A DNA stretch of 64,000 nucleotides, taken from contig NZ_FXXA01000002.1 in NCBI RefSeq assembly GCF_900184265.1, forward strand, positions 3,579,983 to 3,643,982, in the 5' to 3' direction. The position numbers and the translations under genes were made by a program. Shown one piece after another: positions 33,512 to 40,867 of this stretch (its first letter is position 1; each line of letters begins with the position of its first letter). The notes below the pieces were generated by a model, which was given only the letters and a program-made list of their open reading frames with translations, did not search any database and was not told where the DNA came from. The DNA comes from Eggerthella timonensis (GTDB lineage: Bacteria > Actinomycetota > Coriobacteriia > Coriobacteriales > Eggerthellaceae).

Positions 33512-33650
33512 GGCAGGAATTTCCCCTATTGGCAACCTTGCTGCCCGCCCGGCACCTGCAGCCGGTGCCGCGACCTGGCCGTTCCCTCCGATCTTCCCGG
33601 AACAGGGGCTTCCGGCAACGCCCCACCGACCAACAGGGGAGAATCCTGCC
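33512..33650. repeat. Intergenic inverted-repeat element C
   Basis: Two 22-bp arms, 33512-33533 and 33629-33650, match at 18 of 22 positions (both start GGCAGGA and contain TCCCCT-TTGG). The 95-base spacer has internal stems: GGCACC/GGTGCC at 33551-33569 and a GTTCC/GGAAC pair at 33581-33603. The layout resembles elements A and B but with unrelated arms. It could be a structured non-coding RNA or a mobile repeat. Confidence 0.5.
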
Positions 33651-33804
33651 AATCTGAGCCTTTCCCGCCGAGATCGTGCGCCGAACGGGAGTCCGTGGCA
33701 TTGCACGCCATGCCACGGACGCAGCGAGATACATCCAGGTAGCGAAACGAGCGCGCGCGGCCGCACCTTGGTATACTGGGAACATCCAGACGGAAAGGCC
33801 TCTC

Positions 33805-34599
33805 ATGATCTTCTACTTCACCGGCACCGGCAACTCGCTCGCCGCGGCGCAGACCATCGCTCGAGCGACGGACGACCTGCTCGTCGACATCGGCGCAGCG
33901 TACAAGTACAAGGATTTCGATTTCACGCTTGCGCAAAACGAGCAGCTCGGTTTCGTCTTCCCCACCTACGCCTGGACCACCCCGCCCATCGTCGACGCGT
34001 TCGTCAAGCGCGCGCACTTCCGCACGGGCAACAAGGAGACGTTCACGCCCGGCTACTGCTTCGCCGTGCTCAGCTGCGGCGCGTTCGTCGGCAACGCCGC
34101 GCGCATCTTCGGCGACCGTCTGCTTGAAGCGCAGGGCATCAACCTCGATGCCTCGTTCAGCGTGAAGTCGGTGGGCAACTGCACCTACCTGTACGCGCCC
34201 GCCCAAGGCGAGAAGCGCGAGCGCCTGCTGGCCGCTGCGGAACTCGCCACCCGCACGGTTGCCGAGCGCATCGTCGGGCGCGAGCACGTGCGCGCCGAGC
34301 ATCGCAATCCCGTCGGGGTGATCCTGTCGAAATTCACCGAGAAGGACGAGAAGCCGCGCTCCACGGCCGAATTCTTCGCGCTCCCCACCTGCATCAGCTG
34401 CGGTCAATGCGCCGATTTATGTCCCACGAACACCATCACGCTCATCGAGGGCACGCCCCGCTGGGCCGAGCTCGGCTGCACGCAGTGCCTCGCCTGCCTG
34501 CATCGCTGCCCTGTGAACGCCATCCAGTACGGCTCGAAAACCGAACGCCGCGGCCGCTACGTCAACCCCGTCCTCGCAAAAGCCCCCAGGCGCGCCTGA
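33805..34599 (+). CDS. EFR1-family flavodoxin-ferredoxin protein
   Basis: 264 residues. The N-terminal flavodoxin-like domain begins F-Y-F-T-G-T-G-N-S-L-A-A-A, with the FMN-binding loop T-G-T-G-N-S. Two 4Fe-4S motifs follow at the C-terminus: C-I-S-C-G-Q-C-A-D-L-C-P and C-T-Q-C-L-A-C-L-H-R-C-P. This order is typical of EFR1 ferrodoxins of anaerobes, which move low-potential electrons. A TATACT -10-like hexamer lies at 33773-33778 and GGAAAGGCCTCTC precedes the ATG. Partner unknown. Confidence 0.9.
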   Translation: MIFYFTGTGNSLAAAQTIARATDDLLVDIGAAYKYKDFDFTLAQNEQLGFVFPTYAWTTPPIVDAFVKRAHFRTGNKETFTPGYCFAVLSCGAFVGNAARIFGDRLLEAQGINLDASFSVKSVGNCTYLYAPAQGEKRERLLAAAELATRTVAERIVGREHVRAEHRNPVGVILSKFTEKDEKPRSTAEFFALPTCISCGQCADLCPTNTITLIEGTPRWAELGCTQCLACLHRCPVNAIQYGSKTERRGRYVNPVLAKAPRRA

Positions 34600-34605
34600 G
34601 CCGCA

Positions 34606-35052
34606 CTACCAGTCGACCATGTCGTAAACGATGCCGTACTCCTCTTCGAGCATCGCAAAAAACGACGGCGCATCCATCGCAGGCATGCTCGAACGTTTGA
34701 ACCCGTCTGCATCGCGCGTGATAATGTAGTCCGCCTTCACCTTTTCTGCGCAGATGCCGATCAGGCAGTCTTCAAAATCGGGCCATGATCGCTCGGCTGC
34801 TTCGCGGATATCGCCCTCGTCCACCGAGCATACCTTGATGAAGGAGAGGCTTTGGAGAAACATGTCCTGGAGCTTCGCGGGGCCGACGGCTTTTCGCAAC
34901 AGATAGAACGCGTCCGTGTACGATTCAGCCGAGGCCCACAACTCGGCATACCCCGTTATCTGCAAGGCGTTGATCAGCTCCCATTGATCGAAAAAGGGCT
35001 GACGGGCACCGAAGTAGTCCACAAGGACATTCGTATCAAGCAAGAGCTTCAT
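34606..35052 (-). CDS. PIN-domain ribonuclease toxin
   Basis: 148 residues. PIN fold with its acidic active site: L-L-L-D-T-N-V-L-V-D near residues 3-12, a central conserved Glu/Asp, W-P-D-F-E-D-C-L near 90-97, and Y-I-I-T-R-D-A-D near 107-114. The start overlaps the 3' end of the upstream antitoxin-like gene by 17 bases, the usual toxin-antitoxin layout. RNA target unknown. Confidence 0.88.
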   Translation of the reverse strand: MKLLLDTNVLVDYFGARQPFFDQWELINALQITGYAELWASAESYTDAFYLLRKAVGPAKLQDMFLQSLSFIKVCSVDEGDIREAAERSWPDFEDCLIGICAEKVKADYIITRDADGFKRSSMPAMDAPSFFAMLEEEYGIVYDMVDW

Positions 35053-35392
35053 ATTTCTCCCTCACTGCCTCCTCCAACAGATCCTTATACGACTTGCCTT
35101 GCCAAAACGATTCGGGAACTGCGCATGTCGCTCGCTCGCTTCGCTCTCGCAACGTCTTTTTCTGCTCGTCGGTCAGCTTGATGACGTGCGGTTCGAGCAG
35201 GCGTGCTTCAACCGGCAGCTCCTCCCGCTTGAGGACGTATTGGTATGCGGCGTTTACCAGCTCAGTGGGAGTAGAGCCGATCTTCTTGAGGACGGCGTTG
35301 CCCTGCCGTTTGATTTCCACCGGTACGCGTGCGGTGACGATGCTGTCGTCGCGATTGCTGCGTGACCGCTTCTTGCTGAGCGCGGTTTCCAT
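35036..35392 (-). CDS. Antitoxin of the PIN module (RHH-like)
   Basis: 118 residues. The N-terminal half has a ribbon-helix-helix-like pattern, S-I-V-T-A-R-V-P-V-E-I-K-R-Q-G-N-A-V-L-K near residues 17-36, as in RelB/DinJ-type antitoxins. The charged C-terminal half is the probable toxin-binding tail. GAAAGGAGGCTGGC precedes the ATG. Palindromes at 35415-35438 just upstream are the likely autoregulatory operator. Confidence 0.8.
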   Translation of the reverse strand: METALSKKRSRSNRDDSIVTARVPVEIKRQGNAVLKKIGSTPTELVNAAYQYVLKREELPVEARLLEPHVIKLTDEQKKTLRERSERATCAVPESFWQGKSYKDLLEEAVREKYEALA

Positions 35393-35414
35393 GCCAGCCT
35401 CCTTTCAACACGAT

Positions 35415-35438
35415 CAGTATACTGTAATACCGTATTAC
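35415..35438. promoter_or_regulatory. Operator/promoter of the toxin-antitoxin pair
   Basis: Two abutting palindromes: CAGTATACTG (35415-35424) and GTAATAC-C-GTATTAC (35424-35438, perfect). They lie 23-46 bases before the antitoxin start, as expected for cooperative antitoxin binding. Confidence 0.7.
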
Positions 35439-35469
35439 TGACAAGTGGCATTCTTCGCCCGAAACATGC

Positions 35470-35498
35470 TTGACGGGTGTGTATCTATTGTTTATAGT
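35470..35498 (+). promoter_or_regulatory. Promoter of the GntR-ABC operon
   Basis: -35 TTGACG (35470-35475), 17-base spacer, -10 TATAGT (35493-35498). It faces the GntR gene, whose start is at 35669, leaving a leader of about 165 bases. Confidence 0.75.
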
Positions 35499-35668
35499 GT
35501 GCATATCGGGTATATACGCTCAATACGTTACGAGTGGCATAGCCCGAGCGGAGGGAAGCAGGGAACGTGCTTGCATCCCTCCTGGCGCGAAGCGGGACGC
35601 CGCGACGTGCCACCCGAGCGCAGGGGACGCCCGCGCGTTCGGATACGGAACACGAAAGGGAGCCTGAG

Positions 35669-36046
35669 TTGGACATCATCATCTCGAATGCGAGCGACAA
35701 GCCCATTTACGACCAGATCGTCTCGCAGATGAAGGCCCTCATCCTGACGGGTGAGCTGGACGAAGGGCAGCAACTGCCCTCCATCCGAGCGCTGGCCGGC
35801 GATTTGCGCATCAGCGTCATCACGACGAAGCGCGCCTACGCCGAGCTGGAAGCTCAGGGCTTCATCGAGACGGTGCCCGGCAAGGGCAGCTTCGTGGCCG
35901 GCGGCAACCTCGAGCTTCTGCGCGAGGAACGCCTCCGCCGCATCGAGGAGCTGCTCACGCAAGCCGTCGACGAAGCGCGCGGCGCGAACGTCGACGTCCA
36001 CGACCTTCATACCATGCTCGACCTCATCGCAGAAAGTGACGACTGA
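35669..36046 (+). CDS. GntR family regulator (YtrA subfamily)
   Basis: 125 residues. The N-terminal winged helix starts K-P-I-Y-D-Q-I-V-S-Q-M-K-A-L-I-L-T-G-E-L, then L-P-S-I-R-A-L-A-G-D-L-R-I-S-V-I-T-T-K-R-A-Y. The short C-terminus is typical of YtrA-type GntR proteins, which repress linked ABC transporter operons and respond to cell-wall antibiotics. The start is the TTG at 35669 because GAAAGGGAG precedes it. Its stop overlaps the ATPase start. Confidence 0.9.
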   Translation: MDIIISNASDKPIYDQIVSQMKALILTGELDEGQQLPSIRALAGDLRISVITTKRAYAELEAQGFIETVPGKGSFVAGGNLELLREERLRRIEELLTQAVDEARGANVDVHDLHTMLDLIAESDD

Positions 36047-36936
36047 TGAACGATCTTCTTCGCATCCGCAGCTTGACGAAGCACTATGACGGCTTCGACC
36101 TGCAAAACGTCGACCTCACCGTGCCTGCCGGCAGCGTCGTCGGCTTCATAGGCTCGAACGGTGCCGGCAAGACGACCACCATCAAGGCCGTTCTCGGCCT
36201 CATCTACCCCGACGCCGGCTCCATTGAGCTGTTCGGCCAGAACGTCGGCGAGCACGCCAGCGGCAAGGCCGTCAAGGACGCCAAGCAGCGCACGGGCGTG
36301 GTGTTCGACACCTGCTCGTTCCCCGAGGAAATGACCGTCGCTTCGGTGGGCAAGCTCATGCAGTACAGCTACGACACGTGGAGCGCCGCCGACTTCGAGC
36401 AGCGCCTGGCCCAGTTCGAGCTGCCGAAGAGCAAGACGGTGCAGGACCTCTCCCGCGGCATGAGCATGAAGCTGTCGCTGGCCTGCGCCCTCGCGCACGA
36501 CCCCGACCTGCTGATTCTCGACGAGGCGACCGCCGGGCTCGACCCGCTCGCCCGCGAGGAGGCGCTCGACATCCTGCGCGTCTACATGCGCGACGAGCGT
36601 CACGGCATCCTCATGTCCAGCCACATCACGAGCGACCTCGAGAAAATCGCCGACTACATCGTGTGCATCGACGCCGGACGCATCGTATTCGCCGTCGAGA
36701 AGGACGCGATCACCGACCTGGCGGGCATCGCGCATTGCCGCGCGGCCGACTACGAACGCATCGCCGAAAGCGGCTTCTTCGCGCCCGGCGAGCTGCGCAG
36801 CATGCGCCACCCCTACGGCATCGACGTGCTGGCGCCCGACCGTTTCGCGTTCGCCGAGAACTTCAAGAACATCGTCTTGGACAAGGCCGATATCGACACC
36901 TACATGGGTTTGATGCTGAAAGGAGAGGTCCGATGA
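36046..36936 (+). CDS. ABC transporter ATPase (YtrB/BcrA-like)
   Basis: 296 residues. Walker A G-S-N-G-A-G-K-T-T near residues 36-44, signature L-S-R-G-M-S near 131-136 (LSRGM replaces LSGGQ, common in this subfamily), Walker B L-L-I-L-D-E-A-T-A-G-L-D and a switch His in S-S-H-I-T-S-D. Probably exports lipid-active compounds with the two permeases that follow. Coupled to the GntR gene and to the next gene (ATGA overlaps). Confidence 0.92.
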   Translation: MNDLLRIRSLTKHYDGFDLQNVDLTVPAGSVVGFIGSNGAGKTTTIKAVLGLIYPDAGSIELFGQNVGEHASGKAVKDAKQRTGVVFDTCSFPEEMTVASVGKLMQYSYDTWSAADFEQRLAQFELPKSKTVQDLSRGMSMKLSLACALAHDPDLLILDEATAGLDPLAREEALDILRVYMRDERHGILMSSHITSDLEKIADYIVCIDAGRIVFAVEKDAITDLAGIAHCRAADYERIAESGFFAPGELRSMRHPYGIDVLAPDRFAFAENFKNIVLDKADIDTYMGLMLKGEVR

Positions 36937-37631
36937 AAGCCATGATCATGTCCGACCTCCTGATCGCCAAGAAATACCTGGTGCAGCAGCTGGGAATCGC
37001 CATCGTCGTGGGCATCTTCATCTGCATCATGATCGGCAACCTCTACATCGTCACCCCCGCGGTGGGCGTCATGATCCCCTTCTCGCTGATCATCATGATC
37101 CTCTCGCTGGACGAACGCGCCAACTGGCAGCAGTTCCGCCTCGCGCTGCCCATCTCGCGCGGCGACGTGATCAGGGGCCGCTACGTCAGCTTCCTGCTGC
37201 TCGCCCTGCTCGGCATCGCAGTGGGCCTGCTCACCGCGTTTCTGGTGATCGTCGCCGCGCAGCTCATGCCGAACGTGCCTCAGCTGGCCGACCTCATGGC
37301 GAACTTCTCCTGGCAAGCCTTGCTCATGGTGTCGGTGGCCGGCATCAGCATCATCCTCGTCATGCTGGCCATCGTCATGCCGCTGTTCTCGCGGTTCGGT
37401 ATGACGAAAGCGGTGCGCTATCTGCCGCTGCTCATCATCTTCGGCGTATGGATCGCGTTCACGCTCCCGCAAAACGGCCCGCCGCCCGCGTTCGTGCTCG
37501 ACGTGCTGAACTTGCTGGAGACCCCCGCCGGCACCGTGGCGGTCGCCGCCGGCATCCTCGCGATCGTCGCCGTCGCGTACGTGATCTCGGCCATCATATC
37601 CACGGGGCTGTACAAGAAGCGCGAGCTCTAG
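36933..37631 (+). CDS. ABC-2 type permease, first of two
   Basis: 232 residues, six TM segments, of the ABC2_membrane_5 type. It contains the cytoplasmic motif N-W-Q-Q-F-R-L-A-L-P-I-S-R-G-D-V-I-R-G-R-Y, also present in the next gene. GAAAGGAGAGGTCCG precedes the ATG, which overlaps the ATPase stop. Confidence 0.88.
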   Translation: MKAMIMSDLLIAKKYLVQQLGIAIVVGIFICIMIGNLYIVTPAVGVMIPFSLIIMILSLDERANWQQFRLALPISRGDVIRGRYVSFLLLALLGIAVGLLTAFLVIVAAQLMPNVPQLADLMANFSWQALLMVSVAGISIILVMLAIVMPLFSRFGMTKAVRYLPLLIIFGVWIAFTLPQNGPPPAFVLDVLNLLETPAGTVAVAAGILAIVAVAYVISAIISTGLYKKREL

Positions 37632-37655
37632 ACGAACGGATAGGAGGGGCGCCCG

Positions 37656-38363
37656 ATGAAGACCATGATGCTAGCCGATTTTCTCGTCTTGACGAAATCG
37701 CTGCCGAAGAACGTGGCCCTGTGGGCGCTCCTCTCGACAGGCGTCTGCCTGGTGGCCGGGAACGCGACCCCCATCATTCTCCTGACCGGCTTCCCCATGT
37801 CCCACATGGTGCTCATGCCCCTGCTGATGCGCGACCAGCGGCGCGAGTGGGTCGCGTTTCGCCAGGCGCTGCCGCTCTCGCGCGCCGACGTGGTGAGGGG
37901 ACGCTACGCGAGCATCGCGATCGTCGTTGCCGGATGCGTGACTCTCGGCGTCGCGGCATACACGGCAGCATGCTTTCTGAACGCCGTCGTGCCAGGCCTT
38001 CCGCTCATGCGGCATTTCACGCAGGGGTTCGATGCGCCGGGGGCCGTATCCTTCGCTGCGGGAACGTTCGCGCTGACCATCGCCATGTTCAGCGCAGTGT
38101 TGCCCTTCATGTTCGCCAACAGCTACCGCAAGCTCGCCAGCTACATCCCCTTCGCGTTCATGCTCGCGCTCATGGGGTGGATCTACTTGTTCCGCAGCAT
38201 CGACTTCGACGCGTTTCTGCCGATCGTCGGCCAGGTGGTCGCCGCCGCGCAGACCCTGGGCGGGTCGTTGATCGTCGCGGCATGCGTCACGGCGGCGACC
38301 CTTGCGCTGTACGCCGTCTCGGAACACGCTGCCCTGCGCGGGTACGCGTCGCGCGACCTCTAG
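37656..38363 (+). CDS. ABC-2 type permease, second of two
   Basis: 235 residues, six TM segments. It shares the W-V-A-F-R-Q-A-L-P-L-S-R-A-D-V-V-R-G-R-Y motif with the preceding permease, so the two are paralogues that probably form a heterodimeric channel. Its end overlaps the 3' end of the convergent Rrf2 gene by four bases. Confidence 0.88.
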   Translation: MKTMMLADFLVLTKSLPKNVALWALLSTGVCLVAGNATPIILLTGFPMSHMVLMPLLMRDQRREWVAFRQALPLSRADVVRGRYASIAIVVAGCVTLGVAAYTAACFLNAVVPGLPLMRHFTQGFDAPGAVSFAAGTFALTIAMFSAVLPFMFANSYRKLASYIPFAFMLALMGWIYLFRSIDFDAFLPIVGQVVAAAQTLGGSLIVAACVTAATLALYAVSEHAALRGYASRDL

Positions 38364-38770
38364 CCCATCCGCACCAGGTCGGCCAGCGTCACGTTGTCCA
38401 CGTAGTTCTCGATGGCCTGATCGAGGCCGCGCCAGAAGTTGACGGCCACGCATTCCTCGCGCCGGGGGCACGCCTCCGCGCCGTCTTCGAGACACGACAC
38501 CGGAGCGCAGCTGCCCTCCGTGGCGCGCAGCACGTCGCCTGCGGTGATCTGGTCGGCCGGCCGCGCCAGCAGATAGCCGCCGCTCACGCCGCGCACGCTT
38601 TTGAGCACGCCCGCCTTCACCAGCGCGCCGCCCAGCTGCTCGAGGTACTTGACGGACAGGTCTTCGCGCTCGGCCGCTTGGCGCATGGTGACCAACGCGC
38701 CGGCTTCCCCCTGCCGCGCGATGTCGATCATGAGCCGCAAAGCGTAACGTCCCCTTGTCGAAATCATCAT
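38360..38770 (-). CDS. Rrf2 family regulator with Cys cluster
   Basis: 136 residues. The winged helix starts S-T-R-G-R-Y-A-L-R-L-M near residues 4-14 and has the L-S-V-K-Y-L-E-Q-L recognition helix. Cysteines near residues 91, 96, 104 and 110 (C-x4-C-x7-C-x5-C) match the region where IscR/NsrR-type regulators bind an Fe-S cluster, so a redox, NO or iron-sulfur signal is likely. No isc/suf genes are adjacent. A palindrome at 38820-38837 may be its own operator. Confidence 0.88.
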   Translation of the reverse strand: MMISTRGRYALRLMIDIARQGEAGALVTMRQAAEREDLSVKYLEQLGGALVKAGVLKSVRGVSGGYLLARPADQITAGDVLRATEGSCAPVSCLEDGAEACPRREECVAVNFWRGLDQAIENYVDNVTLADLVRMG

Positions 38771-38819
38771 GGTCGCCGCCCCGTCCTTTCGTCGTTCATG
38801 CCGCTTTCGCAAGTATAGC

Positions 38820-38837
38820 CCATCATTTGCCTGATGG
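38820..38837. promoter_or_regulatory. Candidate Rrf2 operator
   Basis: CCATCA-TTTGCC-TGATGG, a perfect 6+6 inverted repeat. It lies about 50 bases upstream of the rrf2 start, next to a TATACT -10-like hexamer (38817-38812, minus strand). Confidence 0.45.
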
Positions 38838-38945
38838 ATCGCGCCTTTCTTGCAGGAATGTAAGGATGGGGCAAGTGGTCGGTAAGACAGCGTTAAGGAC
38901 GGCTTGGTATAACGTATACAGACCCTCGAAGCGAAAGGCGGAACC

Positions 38946-39698
38946 ATGAAAGGAACGGCGCATCGGACATCGTCGGCGCATCCCGTCGTCGCGCTCCTCG
39001 GACGCATCGCCCTCGTGGCGCTCATCCTCGTCGTGCTCGTGGAGGTGTACTTCCTCGCACGCGGGTTCAACCTGTACCGCGAAGCGCTCGAGGGAACCGG
39101 CCTCGACGAGATGGCCGCCGCCATCCAGAGCAGCGAGACGTACACCCCCGCAAGCGAGCTGCCCGATCTATACCTGCAGGCCGTCGTCGCCGTTGAAGAC
39201 CATCGCTTCTACGCGCACCCGGGCTTCGACGTCATCGCCACGGGGCGCGCCCTCGTGAACGACCTCAAGGCGGGCGCCATCGTCGAAGGAGGCAGCACCA
39301 TCACCCAGCAACTGGCGAAAAACCAGTACTTCACCCAGGAGCAGACCATCGAGCGCAAGATCGCCGAGGTGTTCATGGCGTTCACCATGGAACAGCACTT
39401 CTCGAAGCGGGAAATCCTCGAGCTGTACGTGAACTCCATCTACTTCGGCGACGGCTACGAGGGCATCGGCAGCGCAAGCAGGGGCTACTTCGGCAAGGCT
39501 CCCAGCGCCCTCGATGCCGACGAGTGCACGCTCTTGGCCGGCATCCCGAACGCGCCGAGCGTGTACGCCCTGTCCCAGAACCCCGACCTTGCGCGCGAGC
39601 GCCAGCAGGAGGTGCTGCGCAAGCTCGTGTCTTACGACTACCTTGATCAGGGCGCAGCGCAACACATCCTGGGCAACCTGCGCGCGCTGGCAGCATGA
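38946..39698 (+). CDS. Monofunctional peptidoglycan glycosyltransferase (GT51)
   Basis: 250 residues. One N-terminal TM segment, then a GT51 domain with V-A-V-E-D-H-R-F-Y-x-H-P-G (catalytic Glu in E-D-H-R-F), E-G-G-S-T-I-T-Q-Q-L-A-K-N and Y-L-x-Q-x-Y-F-like elements. There is no transpeptidase domain, so it is an MtgA/SgtB-type enzyme that polymerises lipid II. GCGAAAGGCGGAACC precedes the ATG. The next gene is a lysozyme. Confidence 0.92.
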   Translation: MKGTAHRTSSAHPVVALLGRIALVALILVVLVEVYFLARGFNLYREALEGTGLDEMAAAIQSSETYTPASELPDLYLQAVVAVEDHRFYAHPGFDVIATGRALVNDLKAGAIVEGGSTITQQLAKNQYFTQEQTIERKIAEVFMAFTMEQHFSKREILELYVNSIYFGDGYEGIGSASRGYFGKAPSALDADECTLLAGIPNAPSVYALSQNPDLARERQQEVLRKLVSYDYLDQGAAQHILGNLRALAA

Positions 39699-39806
39699 TG
39701 CGCCGCGGGCGATCGTTGGAGCACGGCAGGGCGCTGGTTCTGTAGTCGTCGTAGCGTCGGACGGTTCGCAAGCGAGAGCGCTGGGAGCTTTGGTAGGATA
39801 GGCCGC

Positions 39807-40613
39807 ATGAAACGACTCAAAACCACCGTGGCCGCCGCGCTGGCCGCCGTCGCCTTGCTGGGATCGCTCGGCCTCATGACGGCGTGCAGCGGCGGCGATG
39901 CAACCGAACCCGCCGCGCAAGCCTACGTGAGCCCTTACGATTGGAGCGCCCTCGAGCGCTCCGGCGCGCAGGGCGATCGCCTCGCCTACCGCGTGGACGG
40001 CGAAGTGCGCTCCCAGCTGGGCGTGGACGTGTCCGACCACCAGGGTGCCATCGATTGGAACGTCGTGGCGGGCGACGGCGTCGACTTCGCCTTCGTACGC
40101 GTGGGCAACCGCGGCTACACCGAGGGCGCGCTGTACGCCGACGCCCGCTACGCCGAGAACATCGACAACGCGACGAACGCCGGCCTCGATGTGGGCGCGT
40201 ACTTCTTCTCGCAGGCCACAAGCGTCGAAGAGGCGCGCGAGGAGGCCGACTTCGTGTTGCAGCTGCTGGCCGGCCGCTATCTGGCGATGCCCGTGGCGTA
40301 CGACCACGAGCCCGTCGCGGACGCGGCGGGACGCGCGAACTACGTGGACCGCGAGACGCTCACCGCCTGCGCCCGCGCGTTCTGCGAACGCCTCGAGCAG
40401 GGCGGCTACGACACGATGATCTACGGCAACAGCGGCGACATGGCGCGCTACGATCGTGCCGAGCTGGGCGGGCGCCCCCTATGGTTCGCCGAATACGACA
40501 GCGCCGAGCCCCACGCGCAGTTCGACTTCGCCATCTGGCAGTACACTAACGGCGGTTCCGTGGCCGGCATCGACACCGCCGTCGACCTCAACCTGCTCCT
40601 GCCGCCCGCATAG
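39807..40613 (+). CDS. GH25-family lysozyme, predicted lipoprotein
   Basis: 268 residues. A lipoprotein signal peptide ends L-M-T-A-C near residue 30 (lipobox Cys). The GH25 (Chalaropsis-type muramidase) domain begins G-V-D-V-S-D-H-Q-G-A-I-D-W near residue 72 and has the Y-D-H-E segment and F-D-F-A-I-W-Q-Y near the C-terminus. It would cleave peptidoglycan at the outer face of the membrane. Confidence 0.9.
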   Translation: MKRLKTTVAAALAAVALLGSLGLMTACSGGDATEPAAQAYVSPYDWSALERSGAQGDRLAYRVDGEVRSQLGVDVSDHQGAIDWNVVAGDGVDFAFVRVGNRGYTEGALYADARYAENIDNATNAGLDVGAYFFSQATSVEEAREEADFVLQLLAGRYLAMPVAYDHEPVADAAGRANYVDRETLTACARAFCERLEQGGYDTMIYGNSGDMARYDRAELGGRPLWFAEYDSAEPHAQFDFAIWQYTNGGSVAGIDTAVDLNLLLPPA

Positions 40614-40616
40614 CGT

Positions 40617-40645
40617 TTGCCGCTGCCGTCCGTACGTGCTACACT
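40617..40645 (+). promoter_or_regulatory. Promoter of the leader-peptide/MFS unit
   Basis: -35 TTGCCG (40617-40622), 17-base spacer, -10 TACACT (40640-40645). The transcript would begin near 40652, about 33 bases before the leader ORF. Confidence 0.65.
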
Positions 40646-40684
40646 AACGCTCACTTTTCGCTCGATTCATGAGGAGCCTGACCG

Positions 40685-40708
40685 ATGGCTGGACAACTCT
40701 ATCTCTAA
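40685..40708 (+). CDS. Seven-codon leader peptide (M-A-G-Q-L-Y-L)
   Basis: ATG GCT GGA CAA CTC TAT CTC TAA with the ribosome-binding site GAGGAG 9 bases upstream. The stop codon is the first base-paired element of a perfect 18-bp palindrome, so ribosome stalling or release here would decide folding. Antibiotic-responsive leaders upstream of macrolide/lincosamide efflux and ribosome-protection genes have this layout. It is too short for ordinary gene calling. Role inferred. Confidence 0.7.
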   Translation: MAGQLYL

Positions 40709-40825
40709 ATCGCCTAGGCGATTTCGCACGTTCACCCCGCACGGCACCGCCCGTGCAACGCATAGTTGCCCTTCAAACGGCATCTTCCATCCAGAATAGG
40801 TAGCGCAACCGCGTTCGCTACCGCA
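40707..40825 (+). promoter_or_regulatory. Attenuator-like RNA structures after the leader peptide
   Basis: First stem: AAATCGCC-TA-GGCGATTT (40707-40724, perfect). Second: GCACGG (40739-40744) with CCGTGC (40751-40756). Third: GGTAGCG (40799-40805) with CGCTACC (40816-40822). The third is near the MFS start. No strong U-run was seen, so control may act on translation or through Rho. A GATCATC-rich stretch and AAGGAG follow before the ATG at 40868. Confidence 0.55.
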
Positions 40826-40867
40826 CACTGATGCTCAGTTGATCATCTCGTTCTCAAGGAGTATTCC

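Noticed and set aside
37656-38363. Treating the second permease as a frameshifted duplicate of the first
   Set aside because: It is full length with its own start and intact helices; the shared loop motif fits a paralogous heterodimer.
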